From positions 1 to 12,148 of the forward strand of contig JAUMYE010000024.1 in assembly GCA_030528815.1 (NCBI GenBank): a stretch of 12,148 nt of DNA. Direction: 5' to 3'. Positions 4,492 to 10,928 of this stretch are shown here, piece by piece. The notes beneath the pieces are model-generated. The model made no database searches. It was not told the DNA's origin and saw only the letters and a program-made list of their open reading frames with translations. The stretch's first letter is position 1; each line of letters opens with the position of its first letter. This stretch comes from Candidatus Saccharimonadota bacterium. Its GTDB lineage: Bacteria > Patescibacteriota > Saccharimonadia > Saccharimonadales > Saccharimonadaceae. The position numbers were made by a program, and so were the translations under genes.

Positions 4492-5235
4492 ATGCTCGAA
4501 ATAAACACGATTTTTGATGATCTCGGACCAGCGAAAAAGCCTGGAGATAAGCCGGCTCCAAAGCGGAGTATTACGGATATAAAACAGGCGGTCCGAGACG
4601 AGAATCGTGTGAATATCTATATAGATAACAAGTTTTTCTGTTCCTTGGATATTTCTCAGGTTGTAGATTACCATCTGAAGATCGGTAAGGTTTTAACCGA
4701 GGAAGAACTACAGGGCATTCGACGCGCCTCAGATTTTGGCAAGTTCTATTCTAGAGCTCTTGAGTATGTATTGTCTCGACCGCATTCTGCAAAAGAAATT
4801 CGGGACTACCTCAAGAAAAAGACACTAAATCGCACGGTTCGCGTCAAGAATCGCAAGACTGGTGAGTATCAAACGAAACAAAAAGAAGGCTATGATGTGA
4901 GTCTGGTTCCGCTAGTTTTTGAGCGCCTAGAAAATCATGGTTATGTCGACGATGAGCGCTTTGCGAGGTTGTGGGTCGAGAATCGCAATGTCTCTAAGGG
5001 TATTAGCAAAAAGAAGCTGAAGCTAGAGCTACAACAAAAGGGGATTTCTAGTAGCATTATCGAGCAGGTTTTAGAAGACAACTCTCGAGATGAACGCGAA
5101 GAACTTAGAAAAGTAATCGCAAAAAAGGCGAACCGATATCAGGATAAACAGAAGTTTACGCAATATCTAGTTCGCCAAGGCTTTAATTATTCGGATGTTT
5201 TAGAAGAGCTTCTGGACTTCTTCTCGCCAGAATAG
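4492..5235 (+). CDS. recX: RecX regulatory protein
   Basis: RecX binds RecA filaments and modulates their growth and activity. The 247-residue protein has an N-terminal segment SITDIKQAVRDENRVNIYID (26-45), then the three-helix RecX repeats: SRALEYVLSRPHSAKEIRDYLKKK (87-110), LVFERLENHGYVDDERFARLWVENR (141-165) with the typical G-Y-[VI]-D-D-x-R-F-A signature, and a repeat near 173-195. A further helical C-terminal repeat runs to about 243. It starts 6 nt after the recA stop with no good Shine-Dalgarno, suggesting translational coupling to recA. A basic, polar insert (about 111-137) separates repeats one and two. The 3' end overlaps the converging PRC-barrel gene by 49 bp. Confidence 0.92.
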   Translation: MLEINTIFDDLGPAKKPGDKPAPKRSITDIKQAVRDENRVNIYIDNKFFCSLDISQVVDYHLKIGKVLTEEELQGIRRASDFGKFYSRALEYVLSRPHSAKEIRDYLKKKTLNRTVRVKNRKTGEYQTKQKEGYDVSLVPLVFERLENHGYVDDERFARLWVENRNVSKGISKKKLKLELQQKGISSSIIEQVLEDNSRDEREELRKVIAKKANRYQDKQKFTQYLVRQGFNYSDVLEELLDFFSPE

Positions 5236-5801
5236 TTTGGATTTCTGAACGGATTGACGTAATTTGGCACGAAATCTTTTCCGCTATTCTTTTTTGGTAG
5301 CTTGATTTGCTGCTTGCTGTGCTTGACGGTAATTTTTTCGTCGTCAATTTCGGTAATCTGTGAACGGTTGATTGTAAGCTCTGGATCGACGAAAGCTTCA
5401 AAGAATGGGCGCTGAACGATTAGCTGGTAGATAGAGAATGTTCCGGAGTCGATTGTATAGTCGATAACCTTACCGAGTTTCTTGCCATCTTTGGTAACTA
5501 CTTTGAGGCCAATAAGCTTGAAACCTAAATCCATAGTTTTGTCTAGATGAACGACGTCTTCGCGGTTGACTAATCTATCGGCGGAATCAATAATTAGTCC
5601 GTCTTCGCTAAACTCGCGCACGTCGCGAATCATCAAGATGTTGCCGTTTTCTGGATCTTTGGTTGCGGCGCCATCTAGCTCGTAGGCAATCACGCTAAGA
5701 TCTTCTGGGTCAATAACTGGAGAGTCAGTAAAAGCAATCTCGCCACCAACATGGAGGCTGAGTACAGGGAAATTAATTAGGTTAGAACCGACCACTAGCA
5801 T
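5187..5801 (-). CDS. PRC-barrel domain protein
   Basis: A 204-residue protein resembling PRC-barrel proteins, a small beta-barrel fold seen in RimM and in photosynthetic and sporulation proteins. Two barrel-like halves are visible. The first (about 8-88) includes VLSLHVGGEIAFTDSPVI. The second (about 90-160) includes IGLKVVTKDGKKLGKVIDYTID, with the G-x-x-V-x-x-x-D-G-x-x-x-G-x-V motif. The C-terminal 40 residues are basic and Pro/Ser-rich, ending in KKSRSSSKTSE, and are probably disordered. The ATG at 5801 has GGAG 11 nt upstream, a rather long spacing. The family often acts as an adaptor for protein or RNA binding; no specific partner can be named. It is divergent from tilS across only 37 bp. 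Confidence 0.8.
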   Translation of the reverse strand: MLVVGSNLINFPVLSLHVGGEIAFTDSPVIDPEDLSVIAYELDGAATKDPENGNILMIRDVREFSEDGLIIDSADRLVNREDVVHLDKTMDLGFKLIGLKVVTKDGKKLGKVIDYTIDSGTFSIYQLIVQRPFFEAFVDPELTINRSQITEIDDEKITVKHSKQQIKLPKKNSGKDFVPNYVNPFRNPNYSGEKKSRSSSKTSE

Positions 5802-5824
5802 TTTTCTTTAAACTCCGCTTATGG

Positions 5825-5837
5825 AATAATTATAGCA
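5825..5837. promoter_or_regulatory. Overlapping divergent -10 boxes of tilS (+) and the PRC-barrel gene (-)
   Basis: Plus strand: TGG-AATAAT (-10 at 5825-5830) would start transcription around 5837-5839, at the tilS ATG (leaderless). Minus strand: TGC-TATAAT (-10 at 5829-5834) would start at A5822, giving a 21-nt leader with GGAG. The two -10 hexamers share two base pairs, so polymerase cannot occupy both at once. Neither has a good -35. Confidence 0.55.
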
Positions 5838-5838
5838 T

Positions 5839-6669
5839 ATGAAGAAGGTCTTAGCGGTGTCGGGAGGCATCGACTCGGTTTGTCTACTCCATCTTTTTCG
5901 AAACGACCCAGATGTTGTGGTCGCGCATTTTGATCATGGCATTAGGGGTAGCTCTGCTGATGACTGTGCTTTTGTTGAGAAACTGGCTAGGGATTACGGA
6001 TTAGAGTTTGTCTCGAAGCGTGCCGAGCTCGGCGAAGATTGTTCTGAGGAACACGCACGCGAGATGCGTTACGGCTTTCTTGAATCCTTGCTAGAGAGTT
6101 CTGAAGATAAAATTTATACCGCTCATCATGCCGACGATATGTTAGAATCTGCTGTTATTAATCTTCTTCGTGGTACTGGCTGGAGGGGGCTTGCGCCACT
6201 TCGTTCTAAAAAGCTAGAGCGTCCGCTACTATCTTGGACCAAGTCGGACATTTATCGCTATGCTGCAGAAAACCGATTAGTTTTTCGCCTTGATCAAACC
6301 AATAACGAAGACAAGTATCTGAGGAATCGTGTTAGAAGGGCTTTAAAGGAGCAAAATGCCGAGAATCTCGACAAGTTGAAAGAGATCATTATTAAACAGC
6401 GCCAGATTGCCGACGAAATCGACGATATCCTTGAAACGACTTTTAAGAAAGATAATAGATATGGTCGTGCAATGTTTAAGGATATGGACGATTTGCTCGC
6501 ACTAGAGATTTTAAAATATCTTTTGTCGGATTTTGCAAGCCTTACTAGGCCACAATTATTGCGTGCTTTGGACGCAATTCGAAGCTTCGCACCGGGGAAG
6601 CGCTTTAGTTTGACGACTGGAAAGTTTCTAAAAATTGAGCGTTATTATTTTAGTTTTGAATCTGAATAA
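5839..6669 (+). CDS. tilS: tRNA(Ile)-lysidine synthase TilS (short form)
   Basis: Uses ATP and lysine to convert C34 of tRNA-Ile(CAU) to lysidine, so that it reads AUA and is charged with Ile rather than Met. The PP-loop ATP site SGGIDS (8-13) opens the protein. HFDHGIRGSSADD (30-42), AHHADDMLESAVINLLRGTG (95-114) and D-x-T-N-x4-Y-x-R-N-x-V-R (152-165) are family hallmarks. At 276 residues it is shorter than many TilS proteins (E. coli about 430): the catalytic domain and a helical linker remain, while the C-terminal substrate-binding domains are absent or minimal. No Shine-Dalgarno is seen. The ATG lies at the predicted transcript start, so initiation is probably leaderless. Confidence 0.93.
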   Translation: MKKVLAVSGGIDSVCLLHLFRNDPDVVVAHFDHGIRGSSADDCAFVEKLARDYGLEFVSKRAELGEDCSEEHAREMRYGFLESLLESSEDKIYTAHHADDMLESAVINLLRGTGWRGLAPLRSKKLERPLLSWTKSDIYRYAAENRLVFRLDQTNNEDKYLRNRVRRALKEQNAENLDKLKEIIIKQRQIADEIDDILETTFKKDNRYGRAMFKDMDDLLALEILKYLLSDFASLTRPQLLRALDAIRSFAPGKRFSLTTGKFLKIERYYFSFESE

Positions 6670-6680
6670 CAGGGGTAGTT

Positions 6681-6709
6681 TTTACAAATTAAAGAAATTA
6701 TGTTAAAAT
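6681..6709 (+). promoter_or_regulatory. Promoter of the muralytic gene; implies a leaderless mRNA starting at ATG 6718
   Basis: TTTACA (6681-6686), a 17-bp spacer, then TAAAAT (6704-6709) preceded by TGT. The -10 overlaps an in-frame ATG at 6700 and ends 9 nt before the ATG at 6718. Transcription beginning near 6716-6718 would exclude the upstream ATG from the mRNA. Confidence 0.7.
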
Positions 6710-6717
6710 GGACAGAT

Positions 6718-7908
6718 ATGAGAATACGTAACAAGCGGGTAAAAACCTCGCTATTACTACTCGGACTGGTCTTGGCTCTACTGGCACTAGGATTTATCGC
6801 TAAAGATCATTCTATTTTTGCTGACTCTGAAAAAGCTAATAGTGCTGACCACTATATTAATATCTATGATGGCGGCGAGCATATTACTATTCGTAGCGAT
6901 GCCGATACTGTTGCGGATGCTCTTTCTCGCGCGGGCGTAAAATACGATAATGCAGATATTGTTGAGCCTGGTCTTGCGGAGAAGATTGATGGTCGTGACT
7001 ACAATATTAATATTTATCGCTCTCGCCAGGTCTTGGTTGTTGATGAGGGTAAAAAGAAATATATCGATACGGCCGCAATGAGCCCAGAAGCAGTTGCTGA
7101 AGCTGCTGGCATTAAGCTAAAAGACAAAGATTTGGTCAAACTTGTAAAATACGATGATCTTCTAGAGAGTGGCTCAATGAATGCCTACTATATTAAGCGC
7201 GCCAAAGAGGTGAGCTTCGACTATTATGGCAAGAAGCTAAAGGTTCGTACGCAGACTAATACAATTGGCGAATTTTTGGCCGAACAGGGTATTTCTGTTG
7301 ATGAAGAAGAAAACTGGATTTCCTTGCCACTTGATACTGAGCTAGCCAAGGCTAATAATCTTTCGATTTATCGCCAGGGCAAGCAAACTATTTCGGTCGA
7401 CGAAACTATCGCCTATACTACGCGCGAAGATTACGACTATGACCTAGATTATGGTACCGAGAAGATTTCTCAGGTTGGTAAGAATGGTAAAAAGACTGTT
7501 ACTTACGAGATTGATATGCATAATGGCCAAGAGGTTTCTCGCGAGAAGCTATCTGAGATTGTAACCGAAGAACCTGTCGAGCAAGTTAAGATTATTGGTA
7601 GAAAAGTTAATCTTCCTGCTGGCTCTCATGAGGACTGGATGGCTCAGGCCGGTATCGCGGCTAGCGACTATGGTTATGTAAACTTCATTATTGAGCACGA
7701 ATCTCACTGGCGCTATAACGCACAGAACGCATATAGTGGCGCTTATGGTCTCTGTCAGGCTTTGCCGGGTACGAAGATGGCAAGCGCTGGCGATGACTGG
7801 CAGATTAATCCAATCACTCAGCTAAGATGGTGCAATGGCTATGCTGTTGGTCGTTATGGTAGCTGGGCTGGCGCTTATGCGTTCTGGCAGAGTCATCGTT
7901 GGTGGTAA
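6718..7908 (+). CDS. Cell-wall hydrolase with DUF348 repeats, G5 domain and lysozyme-like domain (YabE/Rpf-like)
   Basis: Predicted exported or membrane-anchored peptidoglycan hydrolase, 396 residues from the ATG at 6718. A basic N-terminus and a hydrophobic segment (about 11-28) form a signal anchor. Three DUF348-like repeats follow (about 46-101, 105-160, 165-220), then a G5-type segment (about 224-297). The C-terminal domain (about 305-396) has IIEHESHW (324-331), where Glu328 is the likely catalytic acid, and SGAYGLCQALPGTKMASAGDDW (340-361). It matches the transglycosylase/Rpf-like domain of actinobacterial wall-lytic proteins and ends in aromatic residues, as those do. The start at 6718 rather than the in-frame ATG at 6700 is chosen because the latter overlaps the -10 box. 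It may remodel the cell's own wall or act on a host wall; the sequence cannot tell which. Confidence 0.85.
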   Translation: MRIRNKRVKTSLLLLGLVLALLALGFIAKDHSIFADSEKANSADHYINIYDGGEHITIRSDADTVADALSRAGVKYDNADIVEPGLAEKIDGRDYNINIYRSRQVLVVDEGKKKYIDTAAMSPEAVAEAAGIKLKDKDLVKLVKYDDLLESGSMNAYYIKRAKEVSFDYYGKKLKVRTQTNTIGEFLAEQGISVDEEENWISLPLDTELAKANNLSIYRQGKQTISVDETIAYTTREDYDYDLDYGTEKISQVGKNGKKTVTYEIDMHNGQEVSREKLSEIVTEEPVEQVKIIGRKVNLPAGSHEDWMAQAGIAASDYGYVNFIIEHESHWRYNAQNAYSGAYGLCQALPGTKMASAGDDWQINPITQLRWCNGYAVGRYGSWAGAYAFWQSHRWW

Positions 7909-7923
7909 TTTGGAAGTATTGAA

Positions 7924-8691
7924 ATGAAGAATAGAAAATCACTTGGTCAGCACTGGCTCAAAGATAGGGATATCTTGCTGGATATCGCGGATTCTGCGAG
8001 CGTCGAAGGCGTTAATGAAGTTTTGGAAATCGGTCCAGGTCTTGGAACGCTAACTTCCGCACTCTTTCAGTTTTTTGACAAAGTTACCGCAATTGAGCTT
8101 GACGATAATCTTGCAAACAATCTTCCAAAATCTTTCCCGGGCAAAAACTTGCAGGTTGTTCATGAAGATGTTCTAAAATTGGACCTCGGCACTCTAGATT
8201 TGCCAGAAAAATATGTTGTAGCAGGAAATATTCCGTACTATATTACATCTCCAATTATTCAGAAATTCTTGCATGCTGAGCATCGCCCAGAGAAGATTGT
8301 TATCTTGATTCAGAAAGAGGTCGCAGAGCGTCTAGCCGCCGAACCTGGCGATTATTCTACTCTTGGCCTTTCGGCTCAGATTTATGCCAAGGTTACACTC
8401 GGTCCTCTAGTAAAGAAAGAATTCTTCACTCCGCCGCCAAAGGTAGATTCTCAGGTTGTAATCCTCGAACCTCTCGAAACGCCTCTTGCTAGCGAAACGA
8501 CAATGTCTCTTATTAAGCTTGGCTTTATTGCGCCGCGCAAGAAACTTATTGCTAACTTGGCTATCGGTCTTCATAAATCTCGTGACGAGATTAAGGCTAT
8601 TTTTGCTAAACTAAACCTCAACGAAAATGCGCGCCCAGCGGATCTTACAATTGAAAACTGGTGCGCTATTGAAAAAGAACTCAAAGCTTAA
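7924..8691 (+). CDS. rsmA: 16S rRNA dimethyladenosine transferase RsmA (KsgA)
   Basis: Transfers four methyl groups from S-adenosylmethionine to the two adjacent adenines in helix 45 of 16S rRNA (A1518 and A1519 in E. coli), a late checkpoint of 30S assembly. It has 255 residues, near normal length. Visible motifs are GQHWLKD (8-14), SAM-binding EIGPGLGTLT (35-44), AIELD (56-60) with the acidic ribose-binding residue, EDVL (81-84), and catalytic NIPYYITSPI (102-111). FFTPPPKVDSQVV (167-179) is also typical. The C-terminal helical domain carries FIAPRKKLIANL (201-212). The start lies 15 nt after the muralytic gene, with only a weak GGAAG upstream, so it is probably co-transcribed and coupled. 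Confidence 0.95.
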   Translation: MKNRKSLGQHWLKDRDILLDIADSASVEGVNEVLEIGPGLGTLTSALFQFFDKVTAIELDDNLANNLPKSFPGKNLQVVHEDVLKLDLGTLDLPEKYVVAGNIPYYITSPIIQKFLHAEHRPEKIVILIQKEVAERLAAEPGDYSTLGLSAQIYAKVTLGPLVKKEFFTPPPKVDSQVVILEPLETPLASETTMSLIKLGFIAPRKKLIANLAIGLHKSRDEIKAIFAKLNLNENARPADLTIENWCAIEKELKA

Positions 8692-8707
8692 GCATTGACA
8701 AAACTCG

Positions 8708-8759
8708 GGCTACGATTTCGATGCTAGCGAGGCTATGATTTTGATGGTATAATATACGC
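8708..8759 (+). promoter_or_regulatory. metG promoter (leaderless) preceded by a direct repeat
   Basis: TGG-TATAAT (-10 at 8748-8753) is a perfect extended -10. Counting 7 nt places the transcript start exactly on the A of the metG ATG (8760). Upstream, GGCTACGATTTCGATG (8708-8723) recurs as GGCTATGATTTTGATG (8731-8746), 14 of 16 identical at a 23-bp spacing, the second copy abutting the -10. No good -35 is present. Confidence 0.65.
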
Positions 8760-10169
8760 ATGAAAAAATACTATATCACTACAGCAATCCCCTATGTAAA
8801 CGGTAACCCGCACCTAGGCCATGCTATGGATTATCTCCTGGCTGATGTGCTGAGGCGATATATGATGATGCGCGGCAAAGATGTTCGCGTTCAGGCTGGT
8901 ACTGATGAGCACGGTAGCAAGATTTACAAGAAAGCTGCCGAGCAGAACATTCCTGTTCAGGAATTTGTCGACAAAAACGCAAAGAGCTTCCAGGATTTTA
9001 TTCATTCTCTAGATGCAGAATATACGGACTATGTCAGGACTACTGACGAAGATCACGTCCGCCGCTGCCAGTTGATTTGGGAAAAACTCAGTGATCATAT
9101 CTATAAAGATAGCTATGAGGGTTGGTACTGTGAAGGTTGCGAACGTTTCGTGACAGATAAAGAATACGACGAAAATGGCGGCAATTGTCCAGATCACAAC
9201 AAGCCATACCAGAAGCTAAGCGAAGAAAACTATTATCTTCGCATTGCGGATTTCAAGGACCAGATTCGCGAAGTAATCGAAAAGGACGAGTTGAATATTT
9301 GCCCAGCTTTCCGCAAGAAGGAATTCTTGAATCTCCTTGACGATATGCCAGATGTTTCTATCTCTCGTCCAAAAGAGCAGGTTATCTGGGGTATTCCGGT
9401 TCCTGGTGACGAATCTCAGGTTATGTATGTCTGGATTGATGCGCTAGCGAACTATATTACGGTTCTTGGTTATCCAGAAAAAGATATTACGGATAGCTGG
9501 CCAGCAGATGTTGAGATTGTTGGTAAAGATATCTTGCGTTTCCACGCCGGTATTTGGCCAGCAATGCTATTTGCGCTTGATCTTCCAATGCCAAAGAATA
9601 TTTTGGTTCACGGCTTTGTTACTGTTGGTGGTCAGAAGATGGGCAAGAGCCTTGGTAATGCTATTCCACCAGAAGAAATTATCGAGAAACATGGCCTAAT
9701 TCCATTCCGTTATTACTTCCTACGCCATGGTTCGACTACTGACGACGTAGATTTTACCTGGGAAAAGTACGAAGCTGCATACAATGAGCTCGCAAACGAC
9801 CTAGGTAACCTTGTTCAGAGGCTTGCAACTCTCTGTGGCAAAAATGGTGTTAATGGTATCAAAGTTGAAGAAACAGAGAACAAAGAATTTGACGAACGCA
9901 TGGAGAAGTTCGAATTCAACTTTGGCTTCGATATTCTTTGGGGTCAGATCCAGGATTTGAACAAGCGTATCGACGAAGAAAAACCTTGGTCAGTCGCAAA
10001 AGAAGACCTAGAGAAAGCTAAAGAAATTCTTCGCTCTCTAGTTCAGGATCTTGTAAATATTTGCCCACGTCTCGAAATCTTTATTCCTGACACAGCAAAG
10101 AAGATTGTCGAAATCTTTACTGCCGAAGAAATTAGCGCGCCAAAAACGCCACTCTTCCCAAAGAACTAA
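8760..10169 (+). CDS. metG: Methionyl-tRNA synthetase (short form)
   Basis: Charges tRNA-Met with methionine using ATP; class Ia synthetase. The N-terminal Rossmann domain has P-Y-x-N-G-x-x-H-L-G-H (11-21, HIGH motif 18-21) and AGTDEHG (46-52). The inserted zinc knuckle has C124, C127, C143 and H146, the single-knuckle pattern of the Thermus-like type. VWIDAL (224-229) and KMGKS (293-297, the KMSKS loop) complete the catalytic site. The anticodon-binding helical domain follows, with the typical I-D-E-x-K-P-W (404-410). It stops at 469 residues, so the C-terminal EMAP/Trbp111-type tRNA-binding domain found in many bacterial MetRS is absent. It is monocistronic, with a leaderless-type promoter and a strong terminator. 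Confidence 0.97.
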   Translation: MKKYYITTAIPYVNGNPHLGHAMDYLLADVLRRYMMMRGKDVRVQAGTDEHGSKIYKKAAEQNIPVQEFVDKNAKSFQDFIHSLDAEYTDYVRTTDEDHVRRCQLIWEKLSDHIYKDSYEGWYCEGCERFVTDKEYDENGGNCPDHNKPYQKLSEENYYLRIADFKDQIREVIEKDELNICPAFRKKEFLNLLDDMPDVSISRPKEQVIWGIPVPGDESQVMYVWIDALANYITVLGYPEKDITDSWPADVEIVGKDILRFHAGIWPAMLFALDLPMPKNILVHGFVTVGGQKMGKSLGNAIPPEEIIEKHGLIPFRYYFLRHGSTTDDVDFTWEKYEAAYNELANDLGNLVQRLATLCGKNGVNGIKVEETENKEFDERMEKFEFNFGFDILWGQIQDLNKRIDEEKPWSVAKEDLEKAKEILRSLVQDLVNICPRLEIFIPDTAKKIVEIFTAEEISAPKTPLFPKN

Positions 10170-10170
10170 T

Positions 10171-10202
10171 AAAAATAGGCCCCAATCACGGGGTCTATTT
10201 TT
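10171..10202. terminator. Bidirectional terminator between metG and tsaB
   Basis: AAAAATAGGCCCC (10171-10183), loop AATCAC, GGGGTCTATTTTT (10190-10202): a 13-bp stem with one G-U pair. The plus strand ends in a T-run for metG and the minus strand ends in T5 for the comEC-tsaE-tsaB operon. The tsaB stop codon (10195-10197) lies inside the stem. Confidence 0.85.
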
Positions 10203-10527
10203 TAGGTTTCGAAACGTTTGCTTCGCGACCGTAGTTTGGCATGATGACTTTGTGCTTCTCGTCATTTTGATCGAACAGAGGAATATTTAGCTGTTCTGCG
10301 AGCGCATTAACTACGCAGGCGCCAATTCTTAGTCCAGTAAAGCTGCCTGGTCCAGAGAAGAAGTGAATCTCGGTCAAATCTTTCCAGTCCGCATTATTCT
10401 CTTCGAGTTTATCGTGGATGTATTTTAGGAGGTCTCGTGCTAGGTCGCGGCCGGATTCCCAAACATATTCTTTGTCATCGAGGCGCATGATTGTGGTTCT
10501 GTCTGAGGTGTCTAGATATAGTTTCAT
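10195..10527 (-). CDS. tsaB: TsaB-like t6A biosynthesis protein, strongly shortened (110 aa)
   Basis: TsaB partners TsaD and TsaE in making threonylcarbamoyl-adenosine at A37 of ANN-decoding tRNAs. The N-terminal lobe is clear: YLDTSD (4-9) and the signature GPGSFTGLRIGA (59-70) followed by VVNALAEQLNIPLF (72-85). Usual TsaB proteins have about 220-230 residues; this has 110. The last part, VIMPNYGREANVSKPKK (94-110), resembles the extreme C-terminal P-x-Y-x-R segment of full-length TsaB, so the central and second-lobe region appears deleted rather than the end lost. The start overlaps the tsaE stop as ATGA, indicating translational coupling. The stop lies in the terminator hairpin, so no further coding follows. 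It could be a minimal functional form or a decaying gene; the intact operon structure favours function. Confidence 0.8.
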   Translation of the reverse strand: MKLYLDTSDRTTIMRLDDKEYVWESGRDLARDLLKYIHDKLEENNADWKDLTEIHFFSGPGSFTGLRIGACVVNALAEQLNIPLFDQNDEKHKVIMPNYGREANVSKPKK

Positions 10528-10928
10528 AGTTCGTTTACCTCTCTAGTGCTCTCGTCGATGTATTTTACTTCGATCGTGCGGTGTGATTCTGGTAGAAGTT
10601 CAGCAACGCTTTGTCCCCACTCGACAATTACGACCGTATCTGGCGCACTGATTTCTTCAGCTAAATCGTCTGCCATGATTCCAGGATCCTCTAGACGATA
10701 AAAATCAAAGTGGACTAGGCGAAGCTTCTTGCCTTGGTATTCCTTGGAGATTGTGAATGAAGGTGATGTGACGTCTTCTTCGATTCCGAGCCCTTCGGCA
10801 ATACCGCGCGTAAGAGTAGTTTTTCCTGCTCCGACGTCGCCAAGAAGTTCAAAAACTACCGAAGAATCAAGTTCTTCGCCAATCTTTTTGCCAAAGTCTA
10901 GCATCTCTTGTTCGGAGCGAATTAACAT
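10524..10928 (-). CDS. tsaE: tRNA t6A biosynthesis ATPase TsaE
   Basis: P-loop ATPase that drives the TsaB-TsaD complex in t6A37 synthesis. The 134-residue length is normal. Walker A GDVGAGKT (30-37) is followed by VTSPSFTI (53-60), in which the TSPSF motif is a family hallmark, then LVHFDFYRLEDP (71-82) and VEWGQ (102-106), matching the usual H-x-D-x-Y-R and E-W-x motifs. The ATG overlaps the end of comEC by 7 nt and the stop overlaps the tsaB start by 4 nt, so translation of all three is probably coupled. No separate promoter is seen. Confidence 0.95.
   Translation of the reverse strand: MLIRSEQEMLDFGKKIGEELDSSVVFELLGDVGAGKTTLTRGIAEGLGIEEDVTSPSFTISKEYQGKKLRLVHFDFYRLEDPGIMADDLAEEISAPDTVVIVEWGQSVAELLPESHRTIEVKYIDESTREVNEL

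Noticed and set aside
4015..4674. 219-codon minus-strand reading frame antisense to recA/recX
   Set aside because: It lies opposite the conserved recA core, has no Shine-Dalgarno or promoter, and its product is low-complexity and unlike any family. It is a shadow of recA codon usage.
6700..6702. ATG at 6700 as the start of the muralytic gene
   Set aside because: It overlaps the extended -10 box, and no Shine-Dalgarno precedes it; 6718 fits a leaderless start.
8695..8700. Perfect TTGACA upstream of metG as its -35 box
   Set aside because: It is 47 bp from the TATAAT, and no -10-like hexamer lies 16-18 bp downstream, so it is probably chance.
10038..10265. Minus-strand frame spanning the metG end and tsaB end as the missing second half of TsaB
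   Set aside because: It crosses the terminator hairpin and is antisense to conserved metG. Its product shows no TsaB features.
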